A DNA stretch of 17,260 nt from Rhizobium sp. (GTDB lineage: Bacteria; Pseudomonadota; Alphaproteobacteria; Rhizobiales; Rhizobiaceae): the NCBI GenBank assembly GCA_003527225.1, contig DPXQ01000111.1, forward strand, positions 1-17,260, in the 5' to 3' direction. Under the pieces are notes generated by a model. That model was not told the DNA's origin. It saw nothing but the letters and a program-made list of their open reading frames with translations, and searched no databases. The position numbers and the translations under genes were made by a program. Positions within the stretch are counted from its first letter, which is position 1, and each line of letters starts with the position of its first letter. Positions 6,924 through 14,578 of the stretch are shown here, piece after piece.

Positions 6924-8623
6924 AGGTCGAGCTGTGCGACAAGCGTAAGGCAATCATTGCGCAGGACGGGCACCTTCTGGTGCTAGGCGGTCCGGGTTCC
7001 GGAAAAACCACCATCGCCTTGTTCAAAGCGCAGAAGCGGTTCGCCGAGTTGAAACCTGGTCAGGAAGTCCTTTTCCTGAGTTTCTCGCGCGCGGCCATCC
7101 GCCAGGTTCTCTTGCGTTGCAAGGAAATCCTGTCGCCGGCGGAACGACGCGCGGTGACGGTGCAGACCTATCACGCCTTCTGCATGGAAATGCTGGAGGC
7201 GCACGGTCGCTTACTGAGCGGCAAACCCGTGCGCTTCCTCTACCCCGGCGATGAGAGGCTTCAGAAGTCATCTTTCGACGGGGATTGGAATTTGGAGCGC
7301 CAACGGCAGGCGGCCGAGTCCGGCCTTTATTGTTTCGACCTTTTCGCTGCCGGAACTGCCGAATTGCTCGAACGCTGCGCCGCGTTGCGCGAGCTGATTG
7401 CCGACCGCTTTCCGATGATTATCGTCGATGAATTCCAGGACACGGACGACAATCAGTGGCGGATCGTACAGGCGCTGTCGGGCTTAACAGATGTTTTCTG
7501 TCTCGCGGATCCTGAGCAACGCATCTTCGATTATCGAGATGACATCGATCCGCGGCGGCTCGACATTCTACGCGAGACGATCAAGGTCACGGAATTCGAT
7601 CTCGGTGGTGAGAACCACCGTAGCCCAAACGCCGGCATCCTAAAGTTCGCCGATGCTGTGCTGCGCAACCAAAGTCCGTTACCCGAGACACCGGATGTTA
7701 AGCAGGCGAGCTATTGGCCAAATGCGTTTGCTGCGACGGTCCATGCTGCGGTGATATGGACGTTCTCGGCTCTACGGAAGAAGGGAGTTCAAGATCCAAG
7801 TGTCGCGGTTCTCGCGCGCAGCAACGCGCTGATTTCCGACTTATCGGTGATCCTGTCTGAGCCGCACACTTATAACAACCAGCCTTTGGCCGTCGTCGAG
7901 CACGATGTGGTCTGGGACGCTGAGCTTTCGGCCGCCGCCGCCATCGTTGTTGCATCAATTCTTGAATGGCCGACGGCTCCGGCTGGCGCGAGCCTCGTGC
8001 GGACGTTGCGGCTGATCTCGGGCTACTACAAGCTGAAGAATGCAGAGGAGCCGACCAAGACTGCGGCGGACCATGCGCGGAAATATGAGGAGGCTGCGGG
8101 TAAGGTCGAGAAGGGCGAGGCACCGCGTATCAAGGCAGCGAAGGAGTTGGTTGCCGCCCACGCGACCGCGATCGAATTGATCGGCGATCCCGTGGCCGAT
8201 TGGAAGGTCGCACGTCGCGTCCTTCAAGATATTCCGGCGCTGGCGGAATTGTTCCGGGAGGTGCGACTGGTGAGGTTGTTTCGGGCAACCGATGCGCTCG
8301 CCGCCGGGCTAGGCGAACGATGGCTGACTACTGGCAGCTATGCCGGGGTGGGTGAATTGGTGAAACGCGTTCTCGAACAGGAGCGGCTCATCGCAGTGGA
8401 GCGTGATCCGCAGGGTTGCGTGCTGATGAATATGCACAAGTCGAAGGGGAAGGAGTTCGATGGCGTCGTTCTTGTCGAAGGTGCCTTTAAATCTGGCTTC
8501 TTCAACGAACGCGAGAAGCCTCCCTTTGAGCCGAGCCGTAGGCTCTTGCGTGTGGGCCTGACCCGCGCACGGACTTTGGTCACGATCGTCCGTCCCCAAA
8601 AGGCACGGCCGTTGGTCGACTAG
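6920..8623 (+). CDS. gajB: Gabija-type GajB: UvrD/Rep-like superfamily 1 helicase, 567 aa
   Basis: All core SF1A helicase motifs are visible in order: Walker A LGGPGSGKTT (22-31), motif Ia LFLSFSRAAI (51-60), motif II IIVDEFQDTD (167-176), motif III FCLADPEQRIFDY (193-205), a motif IV-like GGENHRSPNAG (229-239), motif V MHKSKGKEFDGVVL (505-518) and motif VI LLRVGLTRAR (542-551). It is shorter than housekeeping UvrD (about 720 aa), as expected for GajB, which assembles with GajA and senses nucleic-acid or terminal DNA products during infection. The ATG lies inside the gajA stop (ATGA overlap), so translation is probably coupled; no separate strong ribosome binding site is seen. The ATPase residues look intact. 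Confidence in helicase is near certain; the Gabija assignment rests on the pairing with gajA. Confidence 0.88.
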   Translation: MKVELCDKRKAIIAQDGHLLVLGGPGSGKTTIALFKAQKRFAELKPGQEVLFLSFSRAAIRQVLLRCKEILSPAERRAVTVQTYHAFCMEMLEAHGRLLSGKPVRFLYPGDERLQKSSFDGDWNLERQRQAAESGLYCFDLFAAGTAELLERCAALRELIADRFPMIIVDEFQDTDDNQWRIVQALSGLTDVFCLADPEQRIFDYRDDIDPRRLDILRETIKVTEFDLGGENHRSPNAGILKFADAVLRNQSPLPETPDVKQASYWPNAFAATVHAAVIWTFSALRKKGVQDPSVAVLARSNALISDLSVILSEPHTYNNQPLAVVEHDVVWDAELSAAAAIVVASILEWPTAPAGASLVRTLRLISGYYKLKNAEEPTKTAADHARKYEEAAGKVEKGEAPRIKAAKELVAAHATAIELIGDPVADWKVARRVLQDIPALAELFREVRLVRLFRATDALAAGLGERWLTTGSYAGVGELVKRVLEQERLIAVERDPQGCVLMNMHKSKGKEFDGVVLVEGAFKSGFFNEREKPPFEPSRRLLRVGLTRARTLVTIVRPQKARPLVD

Positions 8624-8631
8624 GAGGTTGT

Positions 8632-9144
8632 ATGGCGACGGAGACGACTGGCACCGGGAAATGGACGCAGGCCGGCGTTCCCCACAAGGGCTGGAGCTGT
8701 GTCGATATCGAGGAATTGGAGGAGCAGGAACATCTTTGTGAGATGTGCGAGGCTCGGCATGTCCGGTTTGTTCATGTGATGGAGCATCCGAAGTACGCTC
8801 ACACGCTTCGGGTTGGCTGCGTCTGCGCTGGTCACATGGAGGAGGATCTGGTCGGAGCGCGTAAGCGCGAAGGGGGCTTCAAGAACGAACGCGGTCGGCG
8901 CAAGCGGTGGTTATCACGCGATTGGCGAGTTTCATCGGCTGGCAATGAGTTCCTGAACACCAACGACGGCTTTAATGTTGTCGTCTACTTTAAGGGTGCA
9001 ATCTGGGGCGCGAGGGTTGAACATCGGGCGAGTGGCTATCAGCGCGCCTCGAAATTGCCCTACGAAACCCAAGATCAGGCGAAGCTCGCTGCGTTCGATG
9101 CCATGATCGGCATGAAGCACAGCGAGCCTTGGTTGCGACAATAA
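8632..9144 (+). CDS. Cys-rich putative zinc-binding protein, third gene of the Gabija-like operon, 170 aa
   Basis: I do not recognise a named family. The ATG at 8632 has AGGAGG at 8622-8627, overlapping the gajB stop, so the gene starts 8 nt after gajB and is very likely in the same transcript. Residues 36-68 hold two Cys pairs, C36-x2-C39 and C63-x-C65 followed by H68 (LCEMC and VGCVCAGH), separated by a segment with several His (VRFVHVMEHPKYAH). This arrangement suggests a small zinc ribbon or treble-clef fold. C23 in GWSCVD is an additional candidate ligand. A basic stretch follows (KRE GGFKNERGRRKRW, about 78-93), then a beta-rich C-terminal half with VVVYFKGAIWGARVEH. Canonical Gabija has only two genes, so this may be an accessory or regulatory component, or a passenger. 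Similar Cys/His modules occur in phage and plasmid proteins of unknown role. Confidence 0.85.
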   Translation: MATETTGTGKWTQAGVPHKGWSCVDIEELEEQEHLCEMCEARHVRFVHVMEHPKYAHTLRVGCVCAGHMEEDLVGARKREGGFKNERGRRKRWLSRDWRVSSAGNEFLNTNDGFNVVVYFKGAIWGARVEHRASGYQRASKLPYETQDQAKLAAFDAMIGMKHSEPWLRQ

Positions 9145-9180
9145 CTTTCCCGCAAAGGGGTTGAGCTTTCGCAGGTAGAA

Positions 9181-9669
9181 TTATGCAGCCTCTTCGTCAC
9201 CTTTATCATGTCGTAGGGCAGCTTCCATTTCGGCGACGTCATCCGTGAAATCTAACACGATCTGGATCGGCAGCTCATCCGGATTTTCATCATTAAAATG
9301 ATCGATATCCTGCTTAACTTGAAAGCAATCATCTACGATCGATTTGCGTCTCTGGCTGAATGATTTTTCCATAAATGAGCGCGGAGCATTGTCGATGTCT
9401 GCCCACAGGCTGAGTTGAACACCTCCAATATTGGTTCGGACAGAGTGCTTCGCCCGGTACTTTCTTCCCTTCGAATCAACTCGTTTTTCTTGTCTCAGGC
9501 TCTCAGCCAGAGCCTCCCGGCAGAGCTTGACAACGTCTCGAGGCGCAGGCCGATAAAGTCCTTGCTCAATTGCCCAAGCGGCCACGTTGTCCAACGACAC
9601 CGGAGACGAATCTACTTCGTCGGTGTACCGATCGAAGATCGCTTGCATTTGCTCAGAAAAAGTAGCCAT
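9181..9669 (-). CDS. Unrecognised 162-aa protein downstream of HigA/ImmA-type gene
   Basis: The ATG at 9669 lies 19 nt after the stop of the HigA/ImmA gene, with GGTGA close upstream, so the two are probably cotranscribed. The protein starts MATFSEQMQAIFDRYTDEVD, has a basic middle (about residues 60-78, KRVDSKGRKYRAKHS), then WADIDNAPRSFMEKSFSQRR and an acidic C-terminus (LDFTDDVAEMEAAL, ending KGDEEAA). It is soluble, without signal peptide or membrane segment. I know of similar proteins beside ImmA/IrrE metallopeptidase genes, but no function. The context suggests a partner or substrate of the peptidase-type antitoxin. The stop is separated by only 36 nt from the convergent Cys-rich gene. 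Confidence 0.75.
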   Translation of the reverse strand: MATFSEQMQAIFDRYTDEVDSSPVSLDNVAAWAIEQGLYRPAPRDVVKLCREALAESLRQEKRVDSKGRKYRAKHSVRTNIGGVQLSLWADIDNAPRSFMEKSFSQRRKSIVDDCFQVKQDIDHFNDENPDELPIQIVLDFTDDVAEMEAALRHDKGDEEAA

Positions 9670-9688
9670 TCGTCACCGTCGATAAAAT

Positions 9689-10816
9689 TTAGAGTTCCGC
9701 ATCAACCGTATGACCCCAGCCGTCAGCAACCGCCTCGGCAACAAGATATCGCCTTACGGGAACTTGATATTTGCGTAGATAATCGAAGCGCTTCATCCGT
9801 TTTTGTAGCTGTCCAACGACAATACCAGGATGGACTCCCATCAGAGACGCAAATCCGATTACATCACGCTCCGAGAAATATGGATGCTTTCTAATATAGA
9901 AAGAATCCATCTTCTTCGATGGGACACAGAAATCAGCCGCAGCAGCATTCGCGACATATTCCTCATCTGTGTCCACCTTGCTATCGGCGGCGCCATCGCC
10001 CGATAGATGGTCAATCATGCCAATCGACGATTTCCCATGCCCTTGGAGAATATGTTCAATCTCGTGGCGCAGCACAAACCAGAAATTGTCCAGTCGATCA
10101 TATAAAGTCGACATGCCAATGACTGGCGAAGCGTCGTCAAGCCATGTGCAAACACCATCAATCTTTGCATTGGGGAGCACTTCCACGACGACAAAGCGTA
10201 CACCACATTCCGCCAACAGCCTTGGAACAGAGTGGACCGCTTCTGGATCGATCATAAGTGACCGCAGCCGGGGTAGTGCGCTTCGGAGCCCCTCGGCAGA
10301 AAACGGTCCTACCGAAAGTTGCTTCGCGAGTTGCCGGACGCGAAACACCCAAGCCAACTGGTGAGGCGGCGTTTCGTTATAGTGAGTTCTTTTGGCAGCA
10401 AAGGCGACCTGGCCGGGGCCTTCATCATTCGCGACTTCGAAGAACCGATTCATCTGCAATTGAAGCAAGGACGCTTCTCCGTCTTGAATCCAACCTCGAC
10501 GGATCATGTCACGAACAGGAAACACCGACTGGAGTTCCGCTCGGGTTTTAACCGCGGGATCGGGTTCTTTTGCGTTCTGAAGGTCGAATTGCCCTTGCAA
10601 ATTCAAGAAAAACTGAGGTGCAGTGTCGAAGGCGTCGCCCAGCAGACGAGCCATATCAGGTGTGATGGCACGTTTTCCTGAGAGCAGAGGATTAAGCTGC
10701 TGTTCCGTCTGGCCGAGAATGAAAGCGAGGTCGCGTTGAGACCATCCGCGGGCCTCCAACTCCAGTTTGATGAAGGCGCCAGGAGGGTCAATTGCGACGT
10801 TGTTGGGGCCGGCCAT
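9689..10816 (-). CDS. higA: HigA-like antitoxin fused to ImmA/IrrE metallopeptidase domain, 375 aa
   Basis: Residues 12-65 form a HigA-type helix-turn-helix: GAFIKLELEARGWSQRDLAF, then TEQQLNPLLSGKRAITPDMA. Residues about 200-300 form an ImmA/IrrE (gamma-polypeptidase M78) domain with the zinc motif HEIEH (251-255) inside FVLRHEIEHILQGH, and a downstream EEYVANAAAADFCVP (285-299) that supplies the third ligand, probably E286. It is thus a DNA-binding autoregulator with a potential protease, longer than plain HigA (about 100 aa). The family is often annotated as HigA antitoxin with ImmA/IrrE domain. The ATG at 10816 shares one base with the stop of the toxin gene (TAATG), so translation is coupled. 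Likely role: neutralise the HigB-like toxin and repress the operon; whether it cleaves itself or the 162-aa neighbour is unknown. Confidence 0.88.
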   Translation of the reverse strand: MAGPNNVAIDPPGAFIKLELEARGWSQRDLAFILGQTEQQLNPLLSGKRAITPDMARLLGDAFDTAPQFFLNLQGQFDLQNAKEPDPAVKTRAELQSVFPVRDMIRRGWIQDGEASLLQLQMNRFFEVANDEGPGQVAFAAKRTHYNETPPHQLAWVFRVRQLAKQLSVGPFSAEGLRSALPRLRSLMIDPEAVHSVPRLLAECGVRFVVVEVLPNAKIDGVCTWLDDASPVIGMSTLYDRLDNFWFVLRHEIEHILQGHGKSSIGMIDHLSGDGAADSKVDTDEEYVANAAAADFCVPSKKMDSFYIRKHPYFSERDVIGFASLMGVHPGIVVGQLQKRMKRFDYLRKYQVPVRRYLVAEAVADGWGHTVDAEL

Positions 10817-11121
10817 TACGCCGCCCCCCTTGCTTGCTCTTCCATCGCTCGTACGATCACGGTCATAGCACTATTCTTTTCCTCAATCCTCAACACCATC
10901 GCCCATTGCGGGGAGAGATTCACCAGATGTTCAGAATCAACTCCCCCCCGAGCCCGTAGTCCGAGGCTCTTCCAGTTCTGCATTGTTCGGAGATCGGGGG
11001 CAGCTCGCATGACACCCAATCGATGACGAGCAGATTGAATAACCGACACCGGCAACTGGGTGTCCGCCGCACGTTCCGTCTCGATAAGAGCCAACCGGCT
11101 ATCCGCAAACTCGATATCCAT
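10816..11121 (-). CDS. higB: HigB/RelE-like toxin, 101 aa
   Basis: A small protein beginning MDIEFADSRLALIETE and containing an alpha helix with SARHRLGVMRAAPDL, then NLSPQWAMVLRIEE and a final strand VIVRAMEEQ. This is the order of the RelE/HigB superfamily, whose members cleave mRNA on the ribosome; the strand pair with SPQW is the usual core. Placement before a HigA-like gene, with toxin first, is the hallmark of higBA loci. The open frame reaches a GTG at 11160, but that codon lies inside the operator palindrome. ATG 11121 and ATG 11127 are the realistic starts; the promoter -10 ends 7 nt before the ATG at 11121, which I choose. The catalytic residues are not clear by eye. Confidence 0.75.
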   Translation of the reverse strand: MDIEFADSRLALIETERAADTQLPVSVIQSARHRLGVMRAAPDLRTMQNWKSLGLRARGGVDSEHLVNLSPQWAMVLRIEEKNSAMTVIVRAMEEQARGAA

Positions 11122-11128
11122 TCGCATG

Positions 11129-11157
11129 AAAATAGGCGATTCGACCTTCGCTGTCAA
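11129..11157 (-). promoter_or_regulatory. Strong sigma-70-type promoter of the higBA operon, possibly leaderless
   Basis: On the minus strand, TTGACA (11152-11157, perfect -35) is followed by a 17-nt spacer and TATTTT (11129-11134, -10). The expected transcription start is 6-8 nt downstream, at or next to the ATG at 11121. The mRNA would then have almost no 5' leader, and the toxin would be translated as a leaderless message. There is no Shine-Dalgarno sequence in the few bases before that ATG, which agrees. Confidence 0.7.
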
Positions 11158-11158
11158 C

Positions 11159-11185
11159 ACGACTTAACGCAAGGCGTTAAGTCGT
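11159..11185. promoter_or_regulatory. Perfect palindromic operator upstream of higBA
   Basis: ACGACTTAACGC (11159-11170) and GCGTTAAGTCGT (11174-11185) are exact inverted repeats around AAG, 12-bp arms. The palindrome ends 1 bp upstream of the -35 box of the higBA promoter. A HigA-type repressor binding here could block polymerase at the -35 side, or activate from there. It has no T tract on the minus strand after it and therefore is less likely a terminator of the upstream gene. Confidence 0.65.
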
Positions 11186-11338
11186 TTTCTTGGGGCGGGC
11201 GGATGAGCTAATGCAGCTTTGCCGCTAGCATCGCCATGCCCTCCGATCCAAACCCAACAAAGGCTACTGACGCGGCAGGCGCTCCACGCAGAGCACTGAG
11301 GAGGTCCGATGAGGATGAAGCTGCTGTCCTGACGCCGA

Positions 11339-12586
11339 CTAATTGCCCGTTCTTAGCTCTTCCACCCAGTCCAGAACGCCGTCGAACACCTCGTCCTTGA
11401 CGTTAATCCAGCCATTCGTGTTCACCCGCTCGATCAGCGTTTCCAGGACGCGGATGAACTCGGCTTGTGTGCCGAAGCGATGTGTAAAGGCGTGGAATGA
11501 GTTGTAGTCCATCACTGTACCGCCCCCGCTCAAGCCGGTGAGCTTTTTGCAAGCGGTCGCATAGGCTTCGCCTTCGTCGTCAAATAGCTCTTTGACGATC
11601 GCTAGTCCGACCACACGCCGCTGCCCCAATGAGACTTCCACGTCCTGGCCCCCAACAACCAGCGCGGCCGTTGCTTCACGCTGAAGGTAACGGACAGCGC
11701 CGTTGATTTGTCTTATGGCGTCGTCAATCTGGCTGTGTGTCGAGCGTCGCTTGCGTTCGAGCGTGCGGCGTATCCCAGCCTCGGTTGTCGGGCTGTCCTT
11801 GGCTTGGATCAGGATTGCCAACTCATCGGTGAGAACCAGATGATCCAAGATTTCCTTGAAGGTATCCTTGCGTCTCGGATTCATCATGATCTGTTTCGGC
11901 TCGAAAGCGCGCAGCAAGCAGGCCGAAATGTCTCGCTCCTGATGATAGCCGGGATCGGTCCTCGTGAGGCTATCACGACGGTAGCCTGAGCCCCCCTGAT
12001 AGGCATTCACTTCGGGCGTCATGTCGAGGACGAATAGATCGTTCGGCGATAACTCTTCCTTGAATATCGCCCGGATCGCGCGCTCGTCGTCTTGCTGGGT
12101 TCGATTTCCGAACCAATCGCTCAAGACGCCATGGATGCTCTTCACCGTTTCGGGATGATAAGCAAGCAGGTGAATATCCTCGGTGCCGATAAGGCAGCTT
12201 CCATTATCCTCCAGGGCCGCTCTGAAGCTCATCCACTCGTAATTCTGCTCATCGAAGAAATAGACATCGACTTCCTCATATTTGAGAATCTCCACGATGC
12301 CTTGGGAGAAGCCGTCGTCACCAAAAAGCGGCGTTCTGATGATAAGCGGCTCGTCATAATCATCGAAGAAAGCGGTGATGAGCGAAGTGGTCGTAACCGT
12401 CGAGGACGGTAGCGTCGGAAGATAGAAGGAGAAAGAGCCGTTCATCTTGGCGGCCAAGATCGCTTCTTTCTGCGTTTTGATGACCAGCGAAAGCGCGGTG
12501 TCGTCCGCCAATCGGATGGGCATAAGCCCGCCCGCAAACTCAGCGATCAGTGGCTTGGCTTCTGGATGAAGAACGGTCAGTAGCAT
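11339..12586 (-). CDS. Unrecognised protein with possible PD-(D/E)xK-like nuclease core, 415 aa
   Basis: No named family recognised. The frame begins at a TTG at 12592, but the ATG at 12586 has AAGG 7-8 nt upstream, so I start there. Residues 217-263 hold E217 (QERDISACLLRAF), then FKEILDHLVLTDE (D248) and AILIQAKDS (Q261-x-K263). This order, helix with Glu, Asp strand, and a hydrophobic strand ending in (E/Q)xK, matches the PD-(D/E)xK core in its QxK variant, as in several restriction-like proteins. A basic helix (RRTLERKRRSTHSQ, 273-286) and a helix IDDAIRQINGAVRYL follow. The N-terminal 200 residues are mixed alpha/beta with acidic loops, and YRRDSLTRTDPGYHQER precedes the putative core. 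It sits between the higBA operon and the ars operon with its own gaps on both sides (over 200 nt), so it is probably monocistronic. Defence or toxin function is inferred from location and motif only. Confidence 0.7.
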   Translation of the reverse strand: MLLTVLHPEAKPLIAEFAGGLMPIRLADDTALSLVIKTQKEAILAAKMNGSFSFYLPTLPSSTVTTTSLITAFFDDYDEPLIIRTPLFGDDGFSQGIVEILKYEEVDVYFFDEQNYEWMSFRAALEDNGSCLIGTEDIHLLAYHPETVKSIHGVLSDWFGNRTQQDDERAIRAIFKEELSPNDLFVLDMTPEVNAYQGGSGYRRDSLTRTDPGYHQERDISACLLRAFEPKQIMMNPRRKDTFKEILDHLVLTDELAILIQAKDSPTTEAGIRRTLERKRRSTHSQIDDAIRQINGAVRYLQREATAALVVGGQDVEVSLGQRRVVGLAIVKELFDDEGEAYATACKKLTGLSGGGTVMDYNSFHAFTHRFGTQAEFIRVLETLIERVNTNGWINVKDEVFDGVLDWVEELRTGN

Positions 12587-12749
12587 TTTCAAACCTTAAA
12601 GAAACAGCCCGCAATCTACATGAGCCGCGGTTTACTTGAAGCCAGATCAATCTCGTCGATCCGTCCGCAACCCGAAAGAGTATATCGCGTTGCTCAAGGC
12701 CGCTGACGCGGGCGACTGAGCTCCGTGCTCGCGTTTGCGCGGACGTGAA

Positions 12750-12772
12750 GCGTCAGGCGGAAACGCCTACGC
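12750..12772. terminator. Hairpin after arsH
   Basis: GCGT, one bulged C, AGGCG pairs with CGCCTACGC around a GAAA tetraloop (9 bp). It lies 32 nt past the arsH stop on the minus strand and could end the ars transcript, although no T tract follows. Nothing else in the 217-nt gap to the upstream gene is certain. Confidence 0.3.
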
Positions 12773-12803
12773 CTCGTACGACCGCCGTGGGATCGAGGCT
12801 GGC

Positions 12804-13517
12804 TCATGTCGCGGCGGACAGGTTCATTCGCCGCGTCAGGGCCTCGGCGCTTTCCTTGCGCTCTGAATAGCGGTCGGTGAGGTAGGCCGAGACATCGCGG
12901 GTCAGCAGCGTAAACTTGACCAGCTCCTCCATCACGTCGACCACGCGGTCGAAATAGGAGGACGGTTTCATGCGGCCGGCTTCGTCGAATTCCTGATACG
13001 CCTTGGCGACGGATGACTGGTTTGGGATCGTCACCATCCGCATCCAGCGTCCGAGCACGCGCATCTGGTTGACGGCGTTGAAGCTCTGCGAGCCGCCGGA
13101 AACCTGCATGACCGCGAGCGTCCGGCCCTGCGTAGGCCGAACGGCTCCGACCGAAAGCGGAATCCAGTCGATTTGCGCCTTCATCACCGCGCTCATCGCG
13201 CCGTGGCGTTCTGGGCTACTCCACACCTGACCTTCCGACCAGAGCGACAGTTCGCGCAGCTCCTGCACTTTCGGGTGGTTGACCTCGGCGCCGTCCGGCA
13301 GCGGCAGGCCCGTCGGATCGAAGACGCGCGTTTCCGCTCCGAAGTGTTTCAGCAGCCGCTCGGCTTCGGCCGTCAGAAACCGGCTATAGGAGCGTTCGCG
13401 CAGCGAGCCGTAAAGCAGCAGGATACGCGGCGGATGGGCTGAAGGCGTTGCGCGCAGCCGGTCGATCGTCGGCATGTCGACGCAATCGGCATGGAGATTG
13501 GGTAGTTCGCACAGCAT
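12804..13517 (-). CDS. arsH: ArsH, NADPH-dependent FMN oxidoreductase, 237 aa
   Basis: ArsH flavoproteins oxidise trivalent organoarsenicals and other compounds using FMN and NADPH, adding resistance to ars operons. The FMN-binding phosphate loop [10 protein letters not shown] is at residues 37-46, preceded by the strand RILLLY. Typical blocks follow: [54 protein letters not shown], and [18 protein letters not shown]. Length is normal for the family. The ATG at 13517 overlaps the acr3 stop by one base (TGATG), so coupling to acr3 is likely; the N-terminal CELPNLHAD also fits family N-termini with LPNL. A downstream ATG at residue 15 is less likely. Last gene of the ars operon. Confidence 0.95.
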   Translation of the reverse strand: MLCELPNLHADCVDMPTIDRLRATPSAHPPRILLLYGSLRERSYSRFLTAEAERLLKHFGAETRVFDPTGLPLPDGAEVNHPKVQELRELSLWSEGQVWSSPERHGAMSAVMKAQIDWIPLSVGAVRPTQGRTLAVMQVSGGSQSFNAVNQMRVLGRWMRMVTIPNQSSVAKAYQEFDEAGRMKPSSYFDRVVDVMEELVKFTLLTRDVSAYLTDRYSERKESAEALTRRMNLSAAT

Positions 13518-14569
13518 CAGCGATTGACCTCCGCGACGATCGCCGGCTTGTCGCGCTCATACCAGCCCTTCGAGCGGTTCACGATCCAGACGACCGAGAG
13601 CATGACCGGCACCTCGATCAGCACACCGACGACGGTGGCGAGTGCCGCGCCGGAGTGGAAGCCGAACAGGCTGATGGCGGCGGCGACGGCCAACTCGAAG
13701 AAGTTGGACGCGCCGATCAGCGCCGACGGGCCGGCGACGCAATGCTGCTCGCCGGTGACGCGGTTGAGGAGATAGGCAAGGCCCGAGTTGAAATAGACTT
13801 GGATCAGAATCGGCACGGCCAGCAGCGCGATCACCATCGGCTGCGCGATGATCTGCTCGCCCTGGAAGCCGAACAGCAACACCAGCGTCGCGAGTAAGGC
13901 GACGAGCGAAATCGGCCCGAGCCTGGCGAGCAACCGATCCAGTGCGACGTGCCCACCGGTTGCCAGCAATTGCCGCCGGACGATCTGTGCGATGATGACC
14001 GGGATGACGATGTAGAGCACGACCGACAGGACGAGCGTGCCCCATGGCACGGTGATAGCGGACAGGCCAAGCAGCAGCCCGACGATCGGCGCGAAGGCGA
14101 CCACCATGATCGCATCGTTGAGCGCGACCTGGCTCAGCGTGAAATGGGGCTCGCCCTTGGTGAGATTGGACCAGACGAAGACCATCGCCGTGCAGGGAGC
14201 CGCGGCGAGGATGATGAGGCCGGAGATATAGCTGTCGATCTGGGCGGCCGGCAGCATCGGACGAAAGAGCCAGCCGATGAACAGCCAGCCGAGCAACGCC
14301 ATGGAAAAGGGCTTCACCGCCCAATTGACGAACAGCGTCACGCCGATGCCGCGCCAGTGGCGGCCGACCTCACCGAGCGCGGCGAAGTCGATCTTGAGCA
14401 GCATGGGGATGACCATCAGCCAGATCAGCAGGGCCACCGGCAGGTTGACCTTAGCGATCTCAGCGGCGCCGATTATCTGAAAGAGGCCCGGCATGAGATG
14501 GCCGAGCGCGATGCCGACGACGATGCAGAGGGCGACCCAGAGGGTCAGATAGCGTTCAAAGGTGGACAT
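13517..14569 (-). CDS. acr3: Acr3-family arsenite efflux transporter, 350 aa
   Basis: An integral membrane protein with about 10 hydrophobic segments that exports As(III), driven by the proton gradient. The hallmark cysteine of the family is C126 in [16 protein letters not shown], and the conserved glutamate is E292 in [15 protein letters not shown]. Other family blocks are [20 protein letters not shown] and [19 protein letters not shown]. The length is usual for bacterial Acr3. The ATG at 14569 is 9 nt after the arsC stop, with GGACCGG between as a weak ribosome binding site; its stop overlaps the arsH start. It takes the arsenite produced by ArsC. Often annotated arsB in databases, but the sequence is Acr3, not the ArsB family. 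Confidence 0.95.
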   Translation of the reverse strand: MSTFERYLTLWVALCIVVGIALGHLMPGLFQIIGAAEIAKVNLPVALLIWLMVIPMLLKIDFAALGEVGRHWRGIGVTLFVNWAVKPFSMALLGWLFIGWLFRPMLPAAQIDSYISGLIILAAAPCTAMVFVWSNLTKGEPHFTLSQVALNDAIMVVAFAPIVGLLLGLSAITVPWGTLVLSVVLYIVIPVIIAQIVRRQLLATGGHVALDRLLARLGPISLVALLATLVLLFGFQGEQIIAQPMVIALLAVPILIQVYFNSGLAYLLNRVTGEQHCVAGPSALIGASNFFELAVAAAISLFGFHSGAALATVVGVLIEVPVMLSVVWIVNRSKGWYERDKPAIVAEVNR

Positions 14570-14578
14570 AGCCGGTCC

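Noticed and set aside
11308..11331. Tiny frame MRMKLLS after a GGAGG sequence
   Set aside because: Seven codons only, with no downstream plus-strand gene for it to lead; probably chance.
11236..11400. 54-codon plus-strand frame starting MPSDPNPTKATDAAG
   Set aside because: Has a start codon but no ribosome binding site, overlaps the end of the gene at 11339, and resembles nothing I know; could be a fragment but cannot be supported.
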